A DNA stretch of 64,000 bases from positions 15,512,060-15,576,059 of the forward strand of contig CM055823.1 in assembly GCA_029582265.1 (NCBI GenBank), in the 5' to 3' direction. The notes beneath the pieces are model-generated. The model worked only from the letters and a program-made list of their open reading frames with translations. It was not told the DNA's origin and did not search any database. Below, piece by piece: positions 55,740 through 64,000 of this stretch (positions within the stretch are counted from its first letter, which is position 1; the number at the start of each line of letters is the position of its first letter). A program made the position numbers and the translations under genes. Source of the DNA: Zoroaster sp. YZ-2022 (lineage: Eukaryota > Echinodermata > Asteroidea > Forcipulatida > Zoroasteridae).

Positions 55740-56655
55740 CAGGCCTCCCAGCGAAACCCATAAAACCTATAAAAAACATTTCAAAATGGGAACCTTTATT
55801 TCCCCCAAAAAACTATATTAACCTATAAAAACTTATATTTTTTAATCTCCTGCAACACATTTTCTACTTCCTCATAAAATCCTCATGGCTTTGAAGAAAA
55901 ATTACTTCCTAAGTATAAAGAGATGAAGCCAAAACTGTAGCCAAACTGTAACATGTGTACCGCTCTATAGATTTTCTTAAGTGTTTCAGATCCAGGCATC
56001 TTATAGCTTCTAGTGTTGTATCTTAGACAGTCCACAACATGCACATACATGCTGGACATCATACTGCAGTAACACTGATTTTGATGGAAGAGTGCAAGAA
56101 GAATTACATGTGAGTATAAATCAATCACTTCATCGATTACAATCCCCAATGATGTAAACTGAGGGGACTTGCATACTGTACATGTATTTTGTCAAGGCAA
56201 AATCATGTATGCACCGTAGCGTTTCCAGTCTTTTAGCTTCTTTCTAGTAGCATACTGCTTTGTACCTTGTACTGTACATTACACATATCATGAACTTAAC
56301 ATTATTTCAATGCATAATGTAATATTATAATGTTTTTCAATGTGAAAGATCATTGCTGGTTATGAGAAGCCTATACAAAGAAAATGAGAAAGCATTTCAA
56401 TCCATGATGTAAATCTGATTGAATACATGTACATGTAACATTAAGTGTTAAAGGAACGTGTTAAAAAGAAAATGTACTTTAATTTGTTGTAGGTAAGGCA
56501 ATTTACCAAAAACTTGTTAATTAACACTGCATAATCACGGGAAATAACCTATAAAAACCTATATTTTGGCATTTGGTAAACCTATAATAACCTATATTTT
56601 ACTTTTACCTTTAAAAAAAATTATATATTTGGTGTACGATGCACTGGGAGGCCTG
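55740..56655. mobile_element. hAT-like non-autonomous element
   Basis: The ends CAGGCCTCCCAG and CTGGGAGGCCTG are exact inverted repeats. Just inside, AACCTATAAAAACCTATATTTT-type repeats occur at both ends. A minus frame of 88 codons (55883-56149) lacks recognisable motifs. Flanks CTAAGG and TAAAGG hint at a target duplication that has mutated. It lies between TTTTTTGCAG/AGCCAGAAGAAACCCTAAG and TAAAG/GTAATC, so it may have split a small exon. Confidence 0.75.
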
Positions 56656-57247
56656 TAAAGGTAATCAAATATGATTAATTTTGACAGTTTAGCAGGGTTA
56701 GGGTTATGTAAATTGTTTGGTCTGCCTCAAGTGTTAGGATAAAAACTAATTACAAATATGGAAGATAATGGATGATAATTTCCTGTAGGAAAATTGCCCA
56801 AAACACTTCGTTTTAACAAAATATGAATGTATAATGTTGAGGAAAAGTGGTATTATTAAACGAACATTCTTCAAGGGAAGGTGAGTAATTTTCATAATCA
56901 CATCATCACATGACTACTCGGATCTAAGACATGCACACATATGCTTCTGGTTGCATTTGTTGTTTGTTAGAATTGATTCATTTTCATCAATGAATACAAC
57001 TTTATGTGTGTCTTCATGTACATGCTCATGTGTTCATATGAAATGAGCATTACATCAAATGTGCCTCATGTACTTGTGTAGATACAAGTTGTCTAAGTAG
57101 CAAATAGCATTTGGTCATTAAGGGCCAGGATATGTTGACACATAAGATACTGCTTTAGAGGACATGTATCACATAGGCTCAAGCAAAATAAAATAAAACA
57201 AACACATGGGGATGGTTTCCTCATGTTTTCTAAACTTGTCTTTGCAG
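56656..57247. other. Interval without a gene
   Basis: No repeat or frame of interest. At 57248 an acceptor TCTTTGCAG is followed by a short open frame ERCQRLLYFNGGKK, which could be an exon but has only a weak donor. Confidence 0.35.
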
Positions 57248-58066
57248 GAGAGATGTCAACGACTTTTATATTTCAATGGGGGAAAGAAAGTGTTGGTTTA
57301 GATGCTTGGATAGTGGTAGGATTTAATTGGAAGAGTGGTCTTCACATTGCAACTGGGAAAACCTTTTGTGGTTGACTTTGAATCATTGATTTATTGTCTA
57401 AATCCTACTCGCACAGGTTATCATCATACTTTTCAATTGTTTTTTTAATATATATATTTTTTTTAATTCTAAACATTTGTATTTATTTGTATGCCAAAGT
57501 CAAAGCAAAGAGGAGCATACTTGTTCTTTGTGCATGTGTCCATCCGTCCAATACATTTCAGAAATACTTCATGGATAATATTCAAACTTGGGTACCTGTA
57601 AACAATTTTGTAAAACACGAAAATACTCCCAAATGTATAAAATAACTAATATGAACACAAATTACATTCTTGTTTTATTAGAGTCATATGGACTTTTGTG
57701 GACCTCTATATTAAAAACGACTCATATCATCCCCATTCCCCACACACATTTTGTTAACAAAAAATTGGAGATTTCCATTGTGTGGCTTAAATGGTCAGTT
57801 GAAATTTTCAACAGTCGTTTACGAGTAATTGGAACTGAAAAATGGAACAGTTTCGGTCAAGTATCCAGGTACCCGGATACCCGGCACAGTCTTATGTGCA
57901 CCTATGGGAAGGACTCTCAGTTTTTTTTCTTAAAGGTAGCCAATGTTTCTGGCAACTTATTGCATGGTTTGATCACTGTAATGGAATAGAAGTAACTGGC
58001 TAACATATAGTTCTAATATACAAACATTACAAATCTGTTATTCTCATACTGCGGGATTATGTTTTG

Positions 58067-58156
58067 ACTTCAAGAGGACGGCCCTTTTCTGAGGAGCAAC
58101 TTGAAGTAGTAGCTGACTGTCTTATGAGGATGTTCTGCCTCAACAATGACACCAAG
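58067..58156 (+). CDS. Exon, SEEQ-type helical domain (possible C-terminus of the recombinase-like gene)
   Basis: An open frame TSRGRPFSEEQLEVVADCLM, then RMFCLNNDTK ends at ACCAAG/GTATTA. In the family of the Y2 exons I recall a C-terminal Myb/SANT-like helix beginning with W/F-S/T-EEE after a basic stretch. The next exon also brings a Cys as in that block. This is the main reason to link X2 with the Y2 gene. The acceptor is not fixed (CTTCAAG or CAAGAG). The X1 copy is frameshifted. Confidence 0.5.
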
Positions 58157-58381
58157 GTATTAAGTTTCCTTATGTTTGCTCTTAGAGAAATTCTCATTCT
58201 CTTCTGCTTTTTTCTAAAATCCTGCTTTGATCCATATATCAGCGCAATTGCTATTCCAATTAAAATATATATATATATAAGTAACTTATTATTTTATTTA
58301 CAATGCCTGTCTCTGCCATTTCAAATTTATTTATCTACTATCAGAGTTTATTTGAAAGGGACCACATTTTTTTTTATTCAG

Positions 58382-58412
58382 GCAAGCCACTGCAACCCCA
58401 AAATACTTGGAG
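58382..58412 (+). CDS. Short exon following the SEEQ exon
   Basis: TTTTTTTATTCAG/GCAAGC to TTGGAG/GTAATT is 31 bases and reads ASHCNPKILG in phase 0. It fits the phase left by the previous exon. The X1 copy differs in length by 4 bases. Confidence 0.4.
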
Positions 58413-59238
58413 GTAATTTATTTTATTGCCCTTGGGTTTTCTATGAGAATGAAATTAAAGGCCTGCACTGCAGTGTCAATGAAGAAAATTGAGAAGATTT
58501 TTTGACATCTTAGTGTAGGAGTGAGGTGTTTATAGTCGCAACAAGGCTTAATGTTGGTATCAGTTACGGCCTTAAAAGGACACCATAATAATGCTTATGT
58601 ATACAAATGGGCAAAAGATTTGGACTATTCCAACATTTTAAGATACATGAGACTCCATGAGATGATGTAAGATGAATGTTGTTTTATTCACGGTATCTTT
58701 AAGATTGAACATATTGTAAATATATATATTTCATTAGAGCTGCTTAGGAGAAAATATTGCTTAGTAAATGTATCTGCTCAGCAAAATGTAGCCAAGAACC
58801 TACTAGAAGCGGTATACATTACGTAACAGTTTGGCTGCTACCCTTTCCTGTGATTCAGTAAAATTTTCTTTGCTGAACTGATAAACAAATGACCCAGCCT
58901 TCATTGAACACTTCAAAGAAGGATGTGTCATTTTTATTTGTTGTATTTTTTGGTGGGTGTGTTTGAGGATGATGGGGCTGGGAAGGGGGTTGGGGGTGTT
59001 TACTTCACTTGCCTATATTGAAAAATTCAAACTTTTAAAGATGTATTGCCTGTGTTTTACCATCAATTTCTAGAAAAGAAAACCATCAAAATGTATTTAT
59101 GGGAAATCACAGTCTCCCACTGGATTGACTTTTAACATTTGAAGTTGTGACTGATTCCAAGATTGAATTGTACATGATATTTGGATCTTTATGTACTTTG
59201 TAATTCACCCCCTTGAGACCATGTTTGTGGTTTTTATT

Positions 59239-59314
59239 GTACTGTACAAGTAAGTCTGACTCAACCAGAGTCAAACGTACTGTACAAGTAAGTCTGACTC
59301 AACCAGAGTCAAAC
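59239..59314 (+). repeat. Perfect 38-bp tandem duplication
   Basis: GTACTGTACAAGTAAGTCTG plus ACTCAACCAGAGTCAAAC occurs twice in a row without mismatch. The unit contains a GACTC/GAGTC hairpin and a GTACTGTAC palindrome. Confidence 0.95.
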
Positions 59315-59956
59315 ATTTAACAATTGAAGGGAGTGTGCACCATTTTTCATTACCTGAAAAGCAACCAAGTTACATTATTATCAAAACGCTTACATGTACT
59401 AACCTTGTAAGATGTGAAATGGTTGAGGGAAACTTTTCAAATTTAAAATGAATCACCATCTGACGGTGATCCATTTCTAAAAAGAAAATAATAATAATAA
59501 TAAACACTGTCTTCAGATGTTGGACATTTTAAAGCTGATAATTCTTGGATTGAATTTAAATGTTTCACATGTCAGTGACCAACTTCAGTTTTGAAATGAA
59601 CTTATTTAAGAATATTCATTCAGGTCCCACGTATTGTGCATTGTATTTTTATTTCTCCTTCTGGAAAAGGTGTGTGTATGTGGGGGGTATTCTAAAAAAG
59701 TTTGTGAAGCCCCCAATAACACCTCGCCCCCGTGTGTTTCAGGACACAAAGAACATTTTCTGGTTTCCTAAAATAAGCACTCAAACGTAAGCGACTGACT
59801 AAAAAGTATTGTAGCACATTGAAATTTCAGGAGTTACGCGCTTGATCTGTTACATGTCCTCTTGTTTGTGTTGTTTCCTTGACGGAAGTGCAATTTTATG
59901 AAGTTATAATTAACTTGACTGGACATAAATAAATGTTGTGATTAATTTTATGAATT
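59315..59956. other. Interval left of the Penelope-like element
   Basis: Part of the insertion absent from X1. Short frames only (for example 59560-59790) and an AAT repeat at about 59489-59502. Confidence 0.4.
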
Positions 59957-60002
59957 AACACTTCGATATAAGTTTTGAGGCTTTGCATGGTGGAATATCG
60001 AT

Positions 60003-60162
60003 ATCGTTTCGGTTTGCGGTAACACCATGTGTTTATCTCAACTAACGTGAAGCTGAGATACAGGTTCTGAAAAGAACCGTATCGCACAACTCGTATCTCA
60101 ACCTTCGTTAAGTGAGAAAGGTTCAAGGGAGAACCAATTTCGGGCAACTCGTTTTCTCTACT
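60003..60162 (+). repeat. Penelope inverted flanking repeat, left
   Basis: A 160-bp unit made of about 60-bp subunits. Each has a hairpin such as GGTTCTGAAAAGAACC or GGTTCAAGGGAGAACC and ends with CAACTCG. It is identical to the inverse of the right copy. Confidence 0.9.
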
Positions 60163-60978
60163 GCCGCAAAACTTCTTTCCTTAAACCGGAGCATAGCCTT
60201 ACCCAAAGCACTATACAGGCACCTCCGTCCGTCCAGCTCGAAATGCCCAAGATTCTTTGGCCTACCAAAGATTCATAAACCAGACAGACCGCTCCGACCG
60301 ATTGTCTCATCCCGAGGTTCCCCCACGTATAACCTCGCCCAACACTTGACAAGGCTCTTACACCCACTCGTGGGTAAGACGCCCCACCATGTACCCAATT
60401 CAGCAGGGTTTATCAACATCATAAAGGGAACCATATTGCAGCCTTCCGACACGCTAGTGAGTTTTGACGTCAAGTCATTATTCACCAATGTACCGACAGA
60501 CGAGGCTATCCTCGTAACCAAGTCGATACTCGAACATGATAGCACGCTCCCGGAACGAACCAGCCTAACGCCAGATCAAATCGTAGATCTACTTTCATTA
60601 TGTGAAATCCACATACTTCCAATGGAGAGAGACTTACTATCAACAGTCTTTGGGCACTCAATGGGATCCCCGATATCCCCGGTCCTAGCAAACATCTTCA
60701 TGGAAGATTTCGAACAGAAAGCACTCGAGACGGCACGATACAAACCCAAACTATGGCTTCGATACGTAGATGATACTTTCATCATTTGGCAGCACGGTTC
60801 CGACAAACTGAGTGACTTCCTCGGTCACCTCAACCAGCAACATCCGAGCATTCAATTCACCATGGAAACTGAGACATCCGACTCGTTGCCTTTCCTTGAT
60901 GTACTCATTTCCAAACGGGTTGATGGCTCACTTGGGCATTCGGTTTACAGAAAACCACACACACAGACCGCTACCTAA
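60112..60978 (+). CDS. Penelope-type reverse transcriptase
   Basis: A single open frame of 288 codons, the longest in the window. From residue 42 it has CPRFFGLPKIHKPDRPLRPI, then LVSFDVKSLFTNVP (RT block A with Asp), GHSMGSPISPVLANIFME (block B), the catalytic LRYVDDTFIIW, and SLPFLDVLISK. These match Penelope-type RTs in order and spacing. The first ~40 residues run out of the flanking repeat and are probably not native. The frame ends shortly after KPHTQTAT; downstream connector sequence continues in other frames, so the protein as given lacks its endonuclease. Confidence 0.92.
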   Translation: MRKVQGRTNFGQLVFSTAAKLLSLNRSIALPKALYRHLRPSSSKCPRFFGLPKIHKPDRPLRPIVSSRGSPTYNLAQHLTRLLHPLVGKTPHHVPNSAGFINIIKGTILQPSDTLVSFDVKSLFTNVPTDEAILVTKSILEHDSTLPERTSLTPDQIVDLLSLCEIHILPMERDLLSTVFGHSMGSPISPVLANIFMEDFEQKALETARYKPKLWLRYVDDTFIIWQHGSDKLSDFLGHLNQQHPSIQFTMETETSDSLPFLDVLISKRVDGSLGHSVYRKPHTQTAT

Positions 60979-61249
60979 ATGCCCGGTCGTTCCACCCACC
61001 ATCCGTGAAATCCTCCGTGAATCGCACCCTACTTCGAAGGGCACACACTATCAGTGATAAAGAGCACTTGCCATCCGAGTTGAAACATCTTAACGCCGTG
61101 TTAGAGAGACAATGGGTACAGACCTGATAAGCTTAAGTTCTCCCGAATAGGAACGCGCCACGATCCTCTGACGCAACCGTAAAACCCATTGCCGTGCTAC
61201 CGTACATCGGCCACACTTCACACAAGATTCAGCGTATCCTGAGGGAAGC

Positions 61250-61830
61250 TGACATTAAGGTCTACTACCGGACTCGAAACAAGTTGGAACGAAATTACAC
61301 ACCCACAAGGACAGACATGATCCCAGCCGTCAAGCTGGGGTCTACCGAATTCCTTGTACTTGTGGGAAAGTGTACATTGGCGAGACCGGCAGAGACCTTA
61401 CGACCAGGCTCAAGGAACACAAGGCCCACGGCCGCAGAGGGAATGTGACAAATCTGCGATCATCAAACACTCCACCGATTTGGACCATATAATTGACTGG
61501 CAGAATGCAAAGATCATAGCCCGGAAAGCACTGGTACACCCGTCGTATCAGAGAGGCTATTGAGATTCATAAACATGACACTGTCCCCCAGGACATCGGC
61601 TATTTCATCAGCAACATTTGGCATTCAATCCTACCATCCACCAACACCCACACCCCACTGTCAACTGATACGCCTCAGCGAGCAGGCAACTCACACACAG
61701 CAGGCGGAAACACACACAACAAGAACAATGCCACGGTGGCAACCAATCACAACACATCACACAACAGTAGCACCAATCGGAACACTTCCCATTCTACACA
61801 TAATCCCAGCAAATACTACTTAATTAAGGA
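61250..61830 (+). pseudogene. Penelope GIY-YIG endonuclease domain, frameshifted
   Basis: In one frame from 61340 the sequence reads VYRIPCTCGKVYIGETGRD, the GIY-YIG core (VYR...VYIGETGR). A second frame continues with CDKSAIIKHSTDLDHIIDWQ and KIIARKALVHPS. The linker before it (61200-61310) has YRTRNKLERNYTP. This domain nicks target DNA for priming. At least two frame changes separate it from the RT. A Thr/Asn/His-rich tail extends to about 61820. Confidence 0.85.
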
Positions 61831-61857
61831 GTTGCATCGGCAAACCTCTTCATTCTC

Positions 61858-61888
61858 CTGAAGAAGATTAGAGCAGGCTAATCGAAAC
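61858..61888 (+). ncRNA. Hammerhead-ribozyme-like core motif
   Basis: CTGAAGA (61858-61864) is followed by a GATTAG/CTAATC stem with loop AGCAGG and then GAAAC (61884-61888). That is the order of the conserved hammerhead core (CUGANGA, helix II, GAAA). Penelope-like elements are known to carry hammerhead motifs. One extra A lies between the core and the stem, and I cannot identify helix I/III with a cleavage site, so activity is doubtful. Confidence 0.35.
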
Positions 61889-61985
61889 GTTGAGAATAAC
61901 CCGTGAAGTCCCTATGGTTCTCCCTGAACCATATTAACCCGTGAAGTCCCCGTGGTTCTCACTGAACCATATTTCTCACTTAGCG

Positions 61986-62147
61986 ACAGTAGAGAAAACG
62001 AGTTGCCCGAAATTGGTTCTCCCTTGAACCTTTCTCACTTAACGAAGGTTGAGATACGAGTTGTGCGATACGGTTCTTTTCAGAACCTGTATCTCAGCTT
62101 CACGTTAGTTGAGATAAACACATGGTGTTACCGCAAACCGAAACGAT
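61986..62147 (-). repeat. Penelope inverted flanking repeat, right
   Basis: Inverse of 60003-60162. It is preceded by two further GGTTCTC...GAACC hairpin units (CCCGTGAAGTCCC at 61900 and 61937). Confidence 0.9.
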
Positions 62148-62879
62148 AACACTTCGATGTTAAAATTTTGAAATTGATAAATTCAATAAAATGTACTGCA
62201 AAGCCATTGAGAAAAGAATGTTGTTAATGTTGTGTTTATTTTGTAGTTACTGTTTTAGCTGATAGATGGTCAAAATGTATTAGGTTCTTTAGGTTACAGA
62301 GAATTGTTGGGGACATCCTGATTGAGAAAAATAGGATGGGGCTTCTATTTTTGTGGTCCACACTTTAAAATCCCCTACTTAAATGGTCCTGGGGTTAGGG
62401 TAGGGTTCATTTTGTAGAATTAATTGTTTTAGATGGGGCTCTACATTATCAAGACAAAACACTTACTGGGATGAATCCCACCCTAAAAGTATGTGTACAT
62501 TGACTTATGGATTTTACACACATCATGATCACTTTATTGACCCAGCTCGATAATGCTCTATCTAAGTACTACTCTATCTAAGTTGTATAGAACAGTACTC
62601 CGTATGTGGCTGACAATGATCAGGTTAATTGTCAATAAAGAGGGTACTTGAACAAGGGCCTAATAATTTGAAACTTACCGAAAAAGTCCTGTCTTACAAA
62701 GTATTCACATATTTTATTTATTTATTTTTTATTTATTGATTTTTAAAAATTATTTATTGAAATTACAAATATGAAACCTTTTTTATAATTAAGTATGCTC
62801 AAAAGTTTGATTTAGGCACACAACGTATTTGAAACCCTCCTTTATTGACTACTGCTGACTTCCCATTTTGTAGATTGTC

Positions 62880-64000
62880 TTTTCAGTAACTCATTCTCAC
62901 CAACTATCCACAAACATACCCGTATCACTGACTCCACAGCTACGTTAATAAATAGCATCCTTACTAATAGTTGTGATTTACCATCCAAATCTAGAATCTT
63001 GTTTTGCGATGCTTCCGATCATCTACCCATTTTCTCATGATTCAATTAAATGATTCACATCTCAATAAAGAGAAAGTCACTCAATCCTTCAGATTGTATC
63101 AACCAAGAAAACATTATTCAGTTACAACAACACTGTTTATTGGATGTTGACTAGAGGGAAATGTACTCGTGTGAAAACCCCGATACTGCTTATAATACCT
63201 TCATCACTATGTTTACTCATCTTTATGATTCTCATTTCCCAGTTCAAAATATCAGTCATAATAGAAGATTTAAACCATAGATGACCAATGGCATCATACC
63301 GTCCATCAAACACAAAAACAAATTGTATGAAGAACTTCCTGATCAAACCAAACAACGCCAACAAAATGAAGTACAAGAAATTCCGTAACAAACTTAATGG
63401 TCTGATCAAAGTTGTCAAAGTCAGGTACTATGCAGAGAAGTTTTCTGATGCTAAATCCAATATCAAACAAACCTGGAACATTATAAATTATATTCTTAAG
63501 AAAAACTCCCACTCAATACTCGGTGTGATTTTAACTCCAATGGACAAATGCTTACAAACAAGGCCCAAACGTATAGACAATCAATATTTAAACAAACCAA
63601 ATTCGCCCTTTTTTGCACGAATTATTCGCTTATTAATATTTTAACACATGAAAAATTCTGGAGATTATCCTTTGGCCACCCAGCTTTAATTAAATCTCAA
63701 TAAAAACTGAGTATTTTTGCTCCCATCAGTTTAGGATTGTTAAAGACAAAATAACCAAGATTTTAATCATTTGGATCCAAAAATCAAATAAATATTTCCA
63801 TTTTCCTTGAGTTTTGGTATATTTTTGCAGACAGTTTAATGTTAACGCATCTATTTTGTATGTGATGATGATTAATCCAGTTGCACGTAATTCTGGAGAT
63901 CCCCTTATAGTGTCCGTTTTGATTTTGACTGGTTTCGATGAACAATAAAATTGCATGATAACTTTATCCATTTCTTAGTCATTTAGTAATATTTCTATTC
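62880..64000 (+). pseudogene. LINE fragment in X2 (uninterrupted copy)
   Basis: TRITDSTATLI and CDASDHLPIF (62920-63030), then the frame 63288-63644 with KKFRNKLNGLIKVVKVRYYA and FSDAKSNIKQTWNIINYILK. This is the endonuclease end and the region before RT of a non-LTR retrotransposon. It gives the empty-site reference for the inserts at 25571 and 26036. Stops separate the two parts. It may continue past the window. Confidence 0.65.

Larger units (their letters stand above)
59968..62147 (+). mobile_element. Penelope-like retroelement with inverted flanking repeats
   Basis: It encodes an RT and a GIY-YIG endonuclease, the pair that defines Penelope-like elements. AACACTTCGAT flanks it on both sides (59957-59967, 62148-62158), an 11-bp target duplication. 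Positions 60003-60162 are repeated in inverse orientation at about 61986-62147 with no mismatch seen. A short relative is at 37906-38180. The RT lacks the usual N-terminal extension, so the element is 5' truncated. Confidence 0.9.
57293..64000 (+). repeat. Block X2, copy of X1 (19978-27430)
   Basis: See X1 for anchor pairs. X2 lacks the CTT, 153-bp and 60-bp arrays and the two insertions in the LINE. It contains a 3.1-kb insertion (about 59115-62285) including the Penelope-like element. It runs off the window end. Confidence 0.85.

Noticed and set aside
60112..60235. First ~40 residues of the Penelope RT frame as native N-terminus
   Set aside because: They derive from the flanking repeat, and the RT homology starts later.

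Overview
The window is eukaryotic. It is AT-rich, has no operon-like gene runs, is dense with transposable elements, and shows spliced exons with good AG/GT borders. The mix of elements (CR1/L2 and L1-Tx1 LINEs, Ty3/Gypsy, a Penelope-like element, a Maverick/Polinton provirus-like element, Tc1, hAT, piggyBac-type and Harbinger-type elements, and tRNA-derived SINEs with an ATT tail) suggests a marine invertebrate, plausibly an echinoderm or other deuterostome. The species cannot be fixed from sequence alone. A run of exactly 500 N (3435-3934) marks a scaffold gap.

Layout. 1-1864: decayed CR1/L2-like LINE. 1867-3434: inverted copy of part of a repeated block (Y), carrying a terminal-inverted-repeat element. 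3935-13892: decayed Polinton/adintovirus-like element with recognisable major capsid, packaging ATPase, integrase and protein-primed DNA polymerase B. 13893-14400: L1-Tx1-type LINE fragment. 15109-19970: minus-strand Ty3/Gypsy element with its 3' LTR. 19978-27430: block X1. 27430-34000: repeat remnants. 34205-39180: block Y1. 39981-40910: Harbinger-like element. 42178-45645: fold-back elements, MITEs and SINEs. 45985-47690: gene fragments. 48540-54850: block Y2. 57293-64000: block X2.

The main host-like content is a multi-exon gene or gene fragment on the + strand. Its exons lie in Y2 (48734-48851, about 49567-49661, 50903-51052, 52669-52740, 53482-53535, 54487-54584) and continue in X2 (to 58156 and 58382-58412). 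The translations resemble an uncharacterised eukaryotic family with a tyrosine-recombinase-like core (an HKT start and an H...YY end signature) and a C-terminal SEEQ-type helix. A second set of the same exons in Y1 and X1 is degenerate: a lost splice acceptor, small indels, and absence of the exon with the H...YY motif.

Because X and Y are present twice, many mobile elements can be placed against an empty site in the sister copy. Tc1 at 36215-37667 (TA), the Penelope remnant at 37906-38180, the hAT MITE at 52867-53226 (8-bp duplication) and the piggyBac-like element at 25571-25993 (TTAA) all inserted after the duplications. The Penelope-like element at 59968-62147 has a 160-bp inverted repeat with no mismatch that I can see, so it is young or was recently homogenised. 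No functional tRNA, rRNA, CRISPR array or intact complete gene was found.
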